Source of the DNA: CAYPAU01 sp964408825 | GTDB lineage: Bacteria > Patescibacteriota > Microgenomatia > Levybacterales > UBA12049 | NCBI GenBank assembly: GCA_964408825.1 | Contig: CAYPAU010000004.1 | Location: 1-54,946, forward strand | DNA length: 54,946 nt | Reading direction: 5' to 3' | Part shown: piece after piece, positions 48,116 to 54,894 of the stretch | Layout of the letters: the number at the start of each line of letters is the position of its first letter | Position numbering within the stretch: position 1 is the first letter of the stretch | Position numbers and translations under genes: made by a program | Notes under the pieces: model-generated | What the model saw: only the letters and a program-made list of their open reading frames with translations | Database searches by the model: none | What the model was told of the DNA's origin: nothing

Positions 48116-48125
48116 GATAAATAAG

Positions 48126-48212
48126 CGGAGAGTACAGGATTTGAACCTGTGATCCCGTTACCGGAATACGAGTTTTCGAAACTCGTGCCTTAAACCACTC
48201 GGCCAACTCTCC
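48126..48212 (-). tRNA. tRNA-Ser (CGA)
   Basis: Minus strand. Acceptor GGAGAGT/ACTCTCC, discriminator G, anticodon stem-loop CGAGT-TTCGAAA-ACTCG (anticodon CGA), a long variable arm and T-loop GTTCAAATC. CCA is not encoded. Confidence 0.95.
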
Positions 48213-48339
48213 TAATCTAAAAGATATTTTATAGCCTTGAAATTATACCAAATAATCTTTTTAAATGTTAGTCTAAAATACTTTTATTTTGGCCGGTGAA
48301 AAATTTGAGTAAATGTGTTAGAATGGCAGGGCTCAAAAT

Positions 48340-49014
48340 ATGAATCCATTAATTTTGATAATTGAGGACGATAAGAGCCTTACAAAATATCTTTCGGATC
48401 TTCTTTCAGAGAATGGTTACTCTGTAAGGGTTACCCCAAAAGGCACAGAGGGAATAGCAATTGCCGAAAAGATTAATCCTAGTCTTATAATCTTAGATCT
48501 TAATCTTCCCGACATGACAGGAGAAAGTGTATGCGCTCAAATTAGAAAGAAAAATACCAAAGTTCCTATTATTATGCTGACGGCAAAAACAGCTGTAAAT
48601 GAAAGAGTGGAGGGTTTAACAGTTGGAGCAGACGATTATATTACAAAGCCGTTTGAGGCAAAGGAACTTATAGCCAGAATGAAAGCAAGACTCAGAAGCA
48701 GGGGCGATACGCAATATTCTCTGGCAAAAGTCGAGGACTTGGAGCTTGACAGAAGAAAAATAGAAGTAAAAAGAGGAGGAAAGGTTATAGGTCTTACGCC
48801 TCATGAGTTTAAGCTTTTAGATTATCTTATAAGCAACAAAGGGGTAGTCCTGACTCGGGAGATGATTTTAAATAGAGTCTGGTCTTATTCCTTGGATGTT
48901 GAGTCAAGGGTTGTCGATGTATACATGGGGTATTTGCGGAAAAAAATAGACGGAGGGTTCGATAAAAAACTTATTCATTCGGTGAGAGGATTCGGCTATA
49001 CCATTAAGGATTAG
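48340..49014 (+). CDS. OmpR-family response regulator
   Basis: A 224-aa two-domain regulator. The receiver has acidic residues IIEDD, the phosphoacceptor Asp53 (LIILDLNLPD), Thr in MLTAKT and Lys in YITKPF. The C-terminal winged helix contains GLTPHEFKLLDYLISNKGVVLTREMILNRVW, VVDVYMGYLRKKID and SVRGFGYTIK. It converges on the histidine-kinase-like gene, whose stop it overlaps by 11 nt; the pair may form a two-component system although they are not co-transcribed. TGTTAGAAT lies 15 nt before the ATG. Confidence 0.93.
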   Translation: MNPLILIIEDDKSLTKYLSDLLSENGYSVRVTPKGTEGIAIAEKINPSLIILDLNLPDMTGESVCAQIRKKNTKVPIIMLTAKTAVNERVEGLTVGADDYITKPFEAKELIARMKARLRSRGDTQYSLAKVEDLELDRRKIEVKRGGKVIGLTPHEFKLLDYLISNKGVVLTREMILNRVWSYSLDVESRVVDVYMGYLRKKIDGGFDKKLIHSVRGFGYTIKD

Positions 49015-49630
49015 GCTTGCGTGGTTTAAAAGGAAGTTTTACTTCTATACCTTTTTTAATTTGCAGTTCTCCCCCCAGTTTTTGAAAAATCAAATCCGCC
49101 AAATAATATTCTATATTGTCTTTTTCTATTTCCTTTCCTGAAATTTTAATACGGACTTCTTTGCCGGTTTGTTTTAAATTTAAAACTATTTTTTCTGAAG
49201 GTATAGATTTTAGTGTTAGGTAAAGAGCAAGTGTGAGAAATTTTCTATCGGAAATTATTTTTTTCTGCGTTTCACCTTCTGAGGAAAGTGTCTTTTTAAA
49301 TCTTTTTGACAACGCTTCTGAAACCTCTTTGATAATCTTGTCAGGTTCAAGGAACTCATACAAAAATTCAGCCTTGTTTTTGCTAAGTTTTTCAAGTTCC
49401 AGGAAATAATTAAGATTACTACTTAGAGCATTAATTTTTGAGTCGATTTTCTTAAGACTCTTAAGTATTTTTGACGAAGGCATTTTGCCCGCGTACTTTA
49501 TAAGGAGTGAAACTTCCACCTTTAAGGCCGAAAGGGGAGATTTAAGATCGTGAACAATCTTCTCGTAAGTCTTAGAAGTAAGATGCCCCATAAGGCCCTT
49601 ATTATAAAACAAACCAAGGGAATCTACCAC
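49004..49630 (-). CDS. Degenerate histidine kinase
   Basis: A 208-aa protein with a DHp/HisKA-type helix pair (TYEKIVHDLKSPLSALKVEVSLL, putative phospho-His27, then SKINALSSNLNYFLEL). The following region has the size and strand pattern of a HATPase domain, but the N-box asparagine and the DxGxG and GxG glycine boxes are missing, and the C-terminal stretch is only QKLGGELQIKKGIEVKLPF. It is probably a kinase-dead phosphotransfer protein or a receiver partner. There is no transmembrane or sensor domain. GTG 49630 is the longest start; ATG 49591, preceded by AAGGG, is a good alternative. Two tiny ORFs precede it on the same strand. Confidence 0.7.
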   Translation of the reverse strand: MVDSLGLFYNKGLMGHLTSKTYEKIVHDLKSPLSALKVEVSLLIKYAGKMPSSKILKSLKKIDSKINALSSNLNYFLELEKLSKNKAEFLYEFLEPDKIIKEVSEALSKRFKKTLSSEGETQKKIISDRKFLTLALYLTLKSIPSEKIVLNLKQTGKEVRIKISGKEIEKDNIEYYLADLIFQKLGGELQIKKGIEVKLPFKPRKPNP

Positions 49631-49662
49631 TTGGTCTGTTTTGATTTATTTTATTTGATAGA

Positions 49663-49731
49663 CTAACCTGTAGCTGTTCTTACCTGATTTGCATCTTGCC
49701 CTTCAGTAAAAATTCCCAAAAGTGTCTGCAT
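49663..49731 (-). CDS. Short peptide ORF, 22 aa, with strong Shine-Dalgarno
   Basis: ATG 49731 is preceded by the near-perfect AGGAGGTG at 8-nt spacing, one of only two such strong ribosome sites seen in the window. The peptide reads MQTLLGIFTEGQDANQVRTA then TG and stop TAG. It has a short hydrophobic start and a polar tail, and there is no double-glycine or other export motif. The stop of the 59-aa ORF upstream (TAG) overlaps its ribosome site. The histidine-kinase-like gene starts 32-71 nt downstream. It could be a signal or leader peptide, or a translational coupler; there is no homology to point to. Confidence 0.45.
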   Translation of the reverse strand: MQTLLGIFTEGQDANQVRTATG

Positions 49732-49743
49732 ATTTTTCACCTC

Positions 49744-49923
49744 CTACTCAACAGGTGAACTGAGTACTTCCCAAAAACTGAATAAAAAAGTTTTTTTAAA
49801 AACTTTCCCTACAGTTTCCCTCACTAAATTCTCACCTCTTTTCAAACTTTTCAAAAATGATGCTACCTCAAGAGGCCTTATATATGTTGTATCCATTGTT
49901 ATCGCTCTCATGCCATAGAGCAT
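49744..49923 (-). CDS. Small ORF, 59 aa, upstream of the peptide and kinase
   Basis: From ATG 49923 the frame reads MLYGMRAITMDTTYIRPLEV and so on to FSFWEVLSSPVE. The middle is basic-amphipathic (SFLKSLKRGENLVRETVGKVFKK). In-frame ATGs at 49911 and 49896 are also possible starts, and none has a clear ribosome site. Its TAG stop forms part of the TAGGAGGTG ribosome site of the 22-aa peptide, a tight coupling unlikely to arise by chance. No family is recognised, and a chance ORF cannot be excluded at this length. Confidence 0.4.
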   Translation of the reverse strand: MLYGMRAITMDTTYIRPLEVASFLKSLKRGENLVRETVGKVFKKTFLFSFWEVLSSPVE

Positions 49924-49975
49924 AGTGGCTTTAAATTAATAAAGGATGCAGATAATAGTAAGAAAAAAGTAAGTC

Positions 49976-50004
49976 TTGCAAACTTTGATAGAAAAAGTTA
50001 TAAT
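49976..50004 (+). promoter_or_regulatory. Promoter of the cyanophycin-synthetase-N-like gene
   Basis: TTGCAA (49976-49981), a 17-nt spacer and TATAAT (49999-50004), 12 nt before ATG 50017. Confidence 0.6.
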
Positions 50005-50016
50005 GGAAAATTATTA

Positions 50017-50532
50017 ATGGCCTCTTCCTACTCTTATAACTGCGATCACTTTCGTCTTTTTGCTTTGTCAAAAAAAAATAAGACAAAAATAAAACTTGAA
50101 ATTATTGCTCCAATTCTTACGACGGGTTCTGTCCCCAATACGGTATCTTATCTTGAAAATAATTTACCAACTGTACTTAAAAATAAATGTTTTAATGAAG
50201 AGAGTTTACCTTTCCATAAAGAAGTTATAAAAACAGAAATAGGGCATTTGTTTGAACATATGCTGCTTGAATATCTTTGTCTTGAGAAGCGTTCTCTGGG
50301 ACATAAGAAAGTTGCCTATAACGGGAAAACTTCGTGGAATTGGAAAAAGGATAAAAAGGGAGTTTTTCACATAGTAATAGATGCAGGTTTAAATGAAGAT
50401 AAAGTATTAAACGAAGCTCTCTCAAAAAGCACATCCCTTTTTACAGATTTCTTAAGTAACATTAATTACGGATTGATAAGTTCAGCAGGCAATCTTTCAG
50501 ATTACCCGCTACAAACGGAGGCTTTATCCTAG
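50017..50532 (+). CDS. Cyanophycin-synthetase N-domain-like protein, 171 aa
   Basis: Stand-alone protein resembling the N-terminal domain of cyanophycin synthetase. The pattern LENNLPTVLKNKC, TEIGHLFEHMLLEYLCL, YNGKTSWNW and GVFHIVIDAGLNEDKVLNEAL matches the 'L...LP.l..h.C........f......T..GH..EH..LELq....V..G.Tr.....g.y.v..eyeee' layout of that domain. The ATP-grasp and Mur-ligase domains are absent, so no polymer synthesis can be claimed. It may be a partner or a free-standing binding module. Its TAG stop and the TAG stop of the convergent 54-aa gene share one CCTAGG palindrome. Confidence 0.5.
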   Translation: MASSYSYNCDHFRLFALSKKNKTKIKLEIIAPILTTGSVPNTVSYLENNLPTVLKNKCFNEESLPFHKEVIKTEIGHLFEHMLLEYLCLEKRSLGHKKVAYNGKTSWNWKKDKKGVFHIVIDAGLNEDKVLNEALSKSTSLFTDFLSNINYGLISSAGNLSDYPLQTEALS

Positions 50533-50693
50533 GTTTTATCTTCTCCTAGGACGTCTGTCTCATCTACTTCGCTTCCTATATCTTCAGTCTCAAACTCGTC
50601 CCTCTCATAGGACGCCTGCCCTCCTGCCTCTCCCTTGTCCATATCTTGCTCTTCCATCTCCTCTTTATTTTTCTTTTTGTCCTTTGCCACCAT
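50529..50693 (-). CDS. Small acidic protein, 54 aa, with strong Shine-Dalgarno
   Basis: ATG 50693 is preceded by GGGAGGTGATA, a strong ribosome site. The product (MVAKDKKKNKEEMEEQDMDK and so on to ETDVLGEDKT) starts basic and becomes strongly acidic (about 17 Glu/Asp), with no hydrophobic segment, so it is probably disordered. Its stop shares CCTAGG with the convergent gene. Not recognised; the size and ribosome site argue for a real gene. Confidence 0.6.
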   Translation of the reverse strand: MVAKDKKKNKEEMEEQDMDKGEAGGQASYERDEFETEDIGSEVDETDVLGEDKT

Positions 50694-50822
50694 TATCACC
50701 TCCCTTCATTAATTTTTTTATTTTGTGGGGACATAATAGGCGGAAGGAATAAGTAGGAAATTAAAGATTTGTAAGAGTTGGGAAAGGATAGAACGCTTCT
50801 AAAATAGAAAAAATTGGAATGG

Positions 50823-51212
50823 CTATGAGCTAAAAGCCTGCCTGCCGGCAGGCAGGTATTTTTTAACTCTTTTAAGAAGTTCCTCAATTTCAAAAGGCTT
50901 TGCTATAAAATCATCGGCAAGGTTTGTGACTAAGGTTTTCTCAACATTGGGGTGGGCAGAAAGAAGTATTATCGGAATATTTTTTGTGTGACTGTTTGTT
51001 TTCAGGTCATTTGCTATTATTCTTCCGTCCCTTCCTGAGAGAAGTATATCCATTATGACCAGGTCGGGGAGAATCTTTTTTGACCTAATTAATTTTTCTG
51101 CTTCTTCTGCGTCTGAGAATGCCAGGACTTTATAGTTTTCTGTCTCCAAGAGAAACTGGATCGCATCCAAGATATCCTTATCGTCTTCGATTATAAGTAT
51201 CATACCCTTCAT
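50823..51212 (-). CDS. Single-domain response regulator (receiver only)
   Basis: A 129-aa receiver domain. ILIIEDDKD supplies the acidic pair, Asp55 in LVIMDILLSGRDG the phosphoacceptor, LLSAHP the switch Ser and DDFIAKPFEIEEL the Lys. There is no output domain, so it is probably a phosphorelay intermediate or acts on a partner protein. I start it at ATG 51212; the frame opens at TTG 51224. The C-terminus reads KYLPAGRQAFSS, the palindrome at 50837-50856 having replaced or extended the natural end. It lies downstream of the 618-aa gene. Confidence 0.9.
   Translation of the reverse strand: MKGMILIIEDDKDILDAIQFLLETENYKVLAFSDAEEAEKLIRSKKILPDLVIMDILLSGRDGRIIANDLKTNSHTKNIPIILLSAHPNVEKTLVTNLADDFIAKPFEIEELLKRVKKYLPAGRQAFSS
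50837..50856. repeat. Palindromic repeat (LPAGRQ family), copy in the receiver gene
   Basis: CCTGCCTGCCGGCAGGCAGG, a perfect 20-bp palindrome at the 3' end of the receiver gene. It is the best-preserved copy in the window. Confidence 0.9.
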
Positions 51213-51331
51213 AAAAATGTACAATTTATAGATTATAAAAGCAAAACTTGTCCCAAGTATAATAAAGAGGTTAGAGAATTGTAAGATTTTTGAAAGAAGC
51301 AGCGTGACTAAAGGCAGAATAACGTAGTTAA

Positions 51332-53188
51332 TTAAGCAACTCTACCCGCTGCGGATCCAACAGCACCTCCTATTGCAGGAGCTGCTATTCCAAGTCCTGC
51401 TATGGCCACACCTCCTAGAAGGAGAAGCATCAAAATTCGTAAAAGCTTTGAGTCACTTAGTTTTCTAAAGAGAGTTTTATCTATAACTCCTTCACCTGTA
51501 AGCTGAGCTAATTGTTTATCTAAATTAGCATTTTTTGTACGCGCTTTGCCTATCATATCCTCTCCCCACTTGTCCATAACTGTTCTTACCTCTGCAGGTT
51601 TAAGTTTTCCTATTCTAAGCTTTGCGGCAACTATAGTTTCGACCATAGTACTTGTAGTCTCCGATACGAATGTTGGGTCTTTCATCTTTTCATCTATAAT
51701 TCGTGCCCTTTCTGCCGGATCAGGAACTGTGCTCATAAGACTCTCGGCAAGAAGCCGTCTCATGACAACTTTAGGTCCTCCCCCCTTACCTGTTATCGGA
51801 TCAACGGGATCAAGAGAAACTAAATCTTCATAGTCTTGATTAATATTTACTTTGTTAGGTTGTGTTTCGCCCTTGTTGCTCATGACAAAACCTGGCTTTC
51901 TGGGCTCTTCATAACGGGTTCGCAAGGTCCTGTAAAAAGCTTTTTCTATTTGATCCACCGTTTCACTTTCAAGCTTTTGGAGTTCCTCATCCTGGACTTT
52001 TTTTCCTAAAGTTAAGTTTTCTCTTACTTGTTTGGCAACAGCCTGAGTAATAATATTGCGGACACTGTCTGCAAATGCCTGTTCTTGATCTGTTCTTTCA
52101 TCTAGTTTTTCGTCTAGTTCTAATTTTTTGGTAATCCTTTCCGCTGTAGCCCCTCGTAATTGTTCTTCGAGAGTTGGTGCTTCTTCTTCAAGTCTTTTCT
52201 TTGTCACTTCAAGATTACGTTTTTCTGTCTCAAGATCTTCCTTCTCTTTAATTTGTGCTTTATAACCCTTTACTTCCCCGGCGTATTTTATTCTTTCAGC
52301 TTCTTTTGCTGTTATCTCTATATCCAAAGCTGAAATATCTGCTGTGGGATCTTTAGCTATTACGTTAATTCTTGCTAACTTTAATCTATCAATTTCCTTG
52401 CTTACAGTATCAAGATTATATTGGGATAACTCTAAATCGCTTTCAATAGTAGGTAAATCTGTGGTCAATTTTTCAAGTTTAAGAGCTTTTGTTTTGCCAG
52501 GATCAAATTGCTCAAGTTCAGATGTATTTGTGCCTGAATCTTTCTTATTTTTGTCCAAGGCATCTTTCTTTAATTTCTCTGCCTCTTGCGCCCTTCTCAG
52601 AGCTTCTTTGGCCGGGGATACCTCATCTGCTAGTTTTGCATCTTCCTTAAATCTGGCGTTATATTCTGCCTTAATTTTCTGAGCCATTCCTGGCTGCTTT
52701 AAAAACGCGATAATTTCTTCTTTCCTTGCAACTGGGTCCGTAGCTTTGTCGGGCAGCAAAAGAGCCATGTCAGGATCGGCGGTAAGTGCTATTTCTGCAA
52801 GTTCTATAACTTGGCTCTCTTTCCCCGCTGCGATAAGCTTGTCTATTCCGCCTTCTTCGGTCATCTCGCGGGCTACCTCCTCTAGGCCCTGGAGTTTTTT
52901 CCTGGCTTCTCTATCAGCTTTTTTGTTCCAAAGCCTCTCTCCTTTAGCATCGACGTCTGTACCTACATTTCTATCTATTAATTTCCTTGCTCTATCTGAG
53001 TTGACGGGTTTTGTAGCCTCAAGACTTTTATCCAAGTCATCAACGGGGCTTTCGCTTTGACCTGCTTTTTTCATTCCCTCTCTCAATTTCACAGCATGAA
53101 CTTGGCCTTCAGATACTAGTTTGGCTTCTGGCCGTATCGCGGCTTTTAAGAGGGCTTCTCGACTTCCTAAAGCATCAACTGGTGGCAT
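51332..53188 (-). CDS. Coiled-coil tail-anchored protein, 618 aa
   Basis: Family not recognised. It is highly charged, with long heptad-rich segments at about residues 200-370 (SDLELSQYNLDTVSKEIDRLK, KEKEDLETEKRNLEVTKKRLEEEAPTLEEQ). A helical region follows, then a single C-terminal hydrophobic segment (LLRILMLLLLGGVAIAGLGIAAPAIGGAVG). Topology resembles the 1029-aa protein at 42506-45595: a large cytoplasmic body on a C-terminal anchor. The ATG directly follows the stop of the 111-aa gene upstream, so the two are coupled. No function proposed. Confidence 0.7.
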   Translation of the reverse strand: MPPVDALGSREALLKAAIRPEAKLVSEGQVHAVKLREGMKKAGQSESPVDDLDKSLEATKPVNSDRARKLIDRNVGTDVDAKGERLWNKKADREARKKLQGLEEVAREMTEEGGIDKLIAAGKESQVIELAEIALTADPDMALLLPDKATDPVARKEEIIAFLKQPGMAQKIKAEYNARFKEDAKLADEVSPAKEALRRAQEAEKLKKDALDKNKKDSGTNTSELEQFDPGKTKALKLEKLTTDLPTIESDLELSQYNLDTVSKEIDRLKLARINVIAKDPTADISALDIEITAKEAERIKYAGEVKGYKAQIKEKEDLETEKRNLEVTKKRLEEEAPTLEEQLRGATAERITKKLELDEKLDERTDQEQAFADSVRNIITQAVAKQVRENLTLGKKVQDEELQKLESETVDQIEKAFYRTLRTRYEEPRKPGFVMSNKGETQPNKVNINQDYEDLVSLDPVDPITGKGGGPKVVMRRLLAESLMSTVPDPAERARIIDEKMKDPTFVSETTSTMVETIVAAKLRIGKLKPAEVRTVMDKWGEDMIGKARTKNANLDKQLAQLTGEGVIDKTLFRKLSDSKLLRILMLLLLGGVAIAGLGIAAPAIGGAVGSAAGRVA

Positions 53189-53189
53189 A

Positions 53190-53525
53190 TTATTCGTTGG
53201 CTGTTTTTGCTAAATCTACTGCTTCGTTGATATTTCCTGAATCTACTAAATCCATTATGTTATCTGTTACTACATCTTTTTGCTCTTCTTTTGCTTTTCC
53301 CTGTTCAAAGGTTACTAGAGGCGTAAATAATGGCCATTTTGTAGAAAGTTCTGTAATAAACTTTAACAGGTCATCCTCAGAAGTAATTGACTTCAATTTT
53401 GGGACAGAATACTTAGTTATTTCCTTAGATTGATCAAGAGACAGTTTTTCTGATTCAATTTCTCCTAAAATTATTCTGACTAATTCTTGTTCAATTTGAT
53501 ATTTTTTCTCTTTGAGAGGGTCCAC
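53190..53525 (-). CDS. Hypothetical protein, 111 aa, coupled to the 618-aa gene
   Basis: The frame runs back through the tRNA-Arg, but that part is not coding. I choose GTG 53525, because TTGACT-17-GACAAT ends exactly 6 nt before it, matching the leaderless geometry seen elsewhere. The product is charged and helical (LKEKKYQIEQELVRIILGEIESEKLSLDQSKEI and so on) without membrane segments. The sequence upstream of GTG 53525 (RTPKFIPSTLLDFIPK) looks protein-like, so an unusual start further up cannot be excluded. The stop is 1 nt before the 618-aa gene's ATG. Function unknown. Confidence 0.55.
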   Translation of the reverse strand: MDPLKEKKYQIEQELVRIILGEIESEKLSLDQSKEITKYSVPKLKSITSEDDLLKFITELSTKWPLFTPLVTFEQGKAKEEQKDVVTDNIMDLVDSGNINEAVDLAKTANE

Positions 53526-53531
53526 AATTTT

Positions 53532-53560
53532 ATTGTCTTGGTTTTTGGGGATAAAGTCAA
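53532..53560 (-). promoter_or_regulatory. Leaderless-type promoter of the 111-aa gene
   Basis: Minus-strand TTGACT (53555-53560), a 17-nt spacer and GACAAT (53532-53537), 6 nt before GTG 53525. Confidence 0.45.
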
Positions 53561-53603
53561 GTAATGTGGACGGGATAAATTTTGGCGTCCTCGGGAAAAA
53601 TTG

Positions 53604-53676
53604 CGCGCCTGAGAGGAATCGAACCTCCAACCTTTGGATCCGCAATCCAATGCTCTATCCTTTGAGCTACAGGCGC
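53604..53676 (-). tRNA. tRNA-Arg (GCG)
   Basis: Minus strand, 73 nt. Acceptor GCGCCTG/CAGGCGC, discriminator G. The anticodon stem-loop TTGGA-TTGCGGA-TCCAA gives anticodon GCG, which reads CGC and CGU. T-arm GAGGTTCGATTCCTC. Most bacteria use ACG (inosine) for these codons, so GCG is unusual. CCA is not encoded. Confidence 0.93.
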
Positions 53677-53682
53677 AACTTT

Positions 53683-53745
53683 AACTAATAACTAAAAACT
53701 AATAACGAATACCTGCCTGCCGGCAGGACTAAAAACTAGCTGTAT
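53683..53745. repeat. AACTAATAACTAAAAACT microsatellite and LPAGRQ palindrome
   Basis: Degenerate AACTAAT/AACTAAAA repeats flank a CCTGCCTGCCGGCAGG palindrome at 53712-53727, the only copy here outside a gene. It lies between the tRNA-Arg and the 200-aa membrane protein gene. Confidence 0.65.
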
Positions 53746-53761
53746 TTTATCTCAAATGGGC

Positions 53762-54364
53762 TTATGAGGCAACATTCTTGGGGTTTTCAAGAGGGAAATT
53801 GCGCGAGAGCCAATCTCCGGCTTTTTCAGTAAAAGTTTCTTGTACCGTCTCCCTGAAGGGAAGATAGCGGATAAGAACAGTTTTGATATGCTCCTCATCC
53901 AAATCTCCTAAGGGAATTGCCAAAACTCCCGGAATAAAAGCATGGGTTCTTATGTGCAAAACCTTAATCCCTTCAATCTTTTTGAAATAAAAATCATAAA
54001 GTTCCTGCCACAGGAAAAAATGGTCCTGAATAGTAATCCCCTCGGTACTTATTTTATAGATAAAGTTGATAGGAGGAACAATGGCCAGAGCGAATGCTAC
54101 GAATACCAGAGAAACTACTACAACCATAAGAACATATTGTGAAAATAAAAAAAGAATAATTTCAATAAGAAGCATTATGAGAAGGCTGGTGAGAAAATAC
54201 TGCTTTGTCCTTTTCCTGAATGGTCTGCCCGGCGCAGTCCAGGAGAGAAGTGTGCGAAGCTCTGAAGGATGACTTGGTTCAGTAGCCTGTGGTAGTTCCA
54301 AGGGTTCTTTCGGCAGATCCTTGGGCTCTTTGGGCAAAAGTTTTTCTTCTTTTTTGGCAGCCAT
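53762..54364 (-). CDS. Membrane protein, 200 aa
   Basis: The N-terminus is cytoplasmic and Pro/Glu/Lys-rich (PKEPKDLPKEPLELPQATEP). It is followed by two adjacent hydrophobic helices (FLTSLLIMLLIEIILFLFSQYVLMVVVVSLVFVAFALAIV) and a C-terminal soluble domain of about 90 residues (ITIQDHFFLWQELYDFYFKKIEGIKVLHIRT) resembling a PH-like/bPH module. Family not certain. TATAAA (54373-54378) lies 8 nt before the ATG. It is followed by the tRNA-Arg on the same strand. Confidence 0.65.
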   Translation of the reverse strand: MAAKKEEKLLPKEPKDLPKEPLELPQATEPSHPSELRTLLSWTAPGRPFRKRTKQYFLTSLLIMLLIEIILFLFSQYVLMVVVVSLVFVAFALAIVPPINFIYKISTEGITIQDHFFLWQELYDFYFKKIEGIKVLHIRTHAFIPGVLAIPLGDLDEEHIKTVLIRYLPFRETVQETFTEKAGDWLSRNFPLENPKNVAS

Positions 54365-54391
54365 ATTTTAAATTTATAAGAATTGAGATAA

Positions 54392-54766
54392 TTAGTCAAT
54401 GGGACTGGAACTGCGTATTTTTAAAAAATAATAACCTATTAGAGCAAGGATACCTAAATGTTCAGCAAAATCTGGAGTGTTGGTTCCTGTAACAGCAATT
54501 ACCGCCAGTAGCCAGATCCCTGCCCAGAGGGAGATGACTTTACGATAGACACCAAAAAGAAAGAATATGAAGAGCAAACTGTCATTAATTCTAATTAGAT
54601 TAATGAGCGAATTACTATTGGATGAAAGATGCAGAAAGCTTTTGGAAAAAATCTCCCTGAACTCATTTGGTGAAAACCAGGCAGTCAATGCATTGGCAAG
54701 GAATATTAAGCCTAACCCAAGTCTTAAAAGAAAATCAGTCCTATTTGTTTCGAGTAATTTATCCAT
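54392..54766 (-). CDS. DoxX-like membrane protein, 124 aa
   Basis: Four hydrophobic helices (FLLRLGLGLIFLANALTAWF, SLLFIFFLFGVYRKVISLWAGIWLLAVI, then HLGILALIGYYFLKI) in the arrangement of DoxX/DUF-type small membrane proteins; the first helix carries the 'RlglGliFl..g....f.' motif. Function of most members is unknown, and oxidoreductase partners are claimed for some. It lies 27 nt upstream of the 200-aa gene, so the two may form one transcript. Confidence 0.7.
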   Translation of the reverse strand: MDKLLETNRTDFLLRLGLGLIFLANALTAWFSPNEFREIFSKSFLHLSSNSNSLINLIRINDSLLFIFFLFGVYRKVISLWAGIWLLAVIAVTGTNTPDFAEHLGILALIGYYFLKIRSSSPID

Positions 54767-54783
54767 TTAACCAGGTATCAAAT

Positions 54784-54802
54784 GGCGGTGGAAGTGAGAT
54801 TC
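54784..54802. repeat. Near-copy of a tRNA-Ser 3' end
   Basis: GGCGGTGGAAGTGAGATTC differs at one base from GGCGGTGGGAGTGAGATTC at 54892-54910, which is the discriminator/acceptor/T-stem part of the tRNA-Ser at the window edge. The two copies are 108 nt apart. It resembles the att duplication left by tRNA-targeted integration, but no integrase is seen. Confidence 0.5.
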
Positions 54803-54873
54803 CCTTCGATACCACTCAGAGTAAACTTCTCATCCCACCAAATCATTCAACCTCGCCAACCTGCAGGACCGAC

Positions 54874-54894
54874 GTCCTGAGCTTGCCGAAGGGC
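54874..54894. repeat. TGAGCTTG-CCGAAGGG family repeat next to tRNA-Ser
   Basis: CCTGAGCTTGCCGAAGGGC. Same family as 18749-18782, 21235-21252 and 22429-22471. Confidence 0.6.

Noticed and set aside
53526..53645. Start of the 111-aa gene at ATG 53645
   Set aside because: That codon lies inside the tRNA-Arg gene, so the first 13 residues would be tRNA sequence. GTG 53525 with its own promoter fits better.
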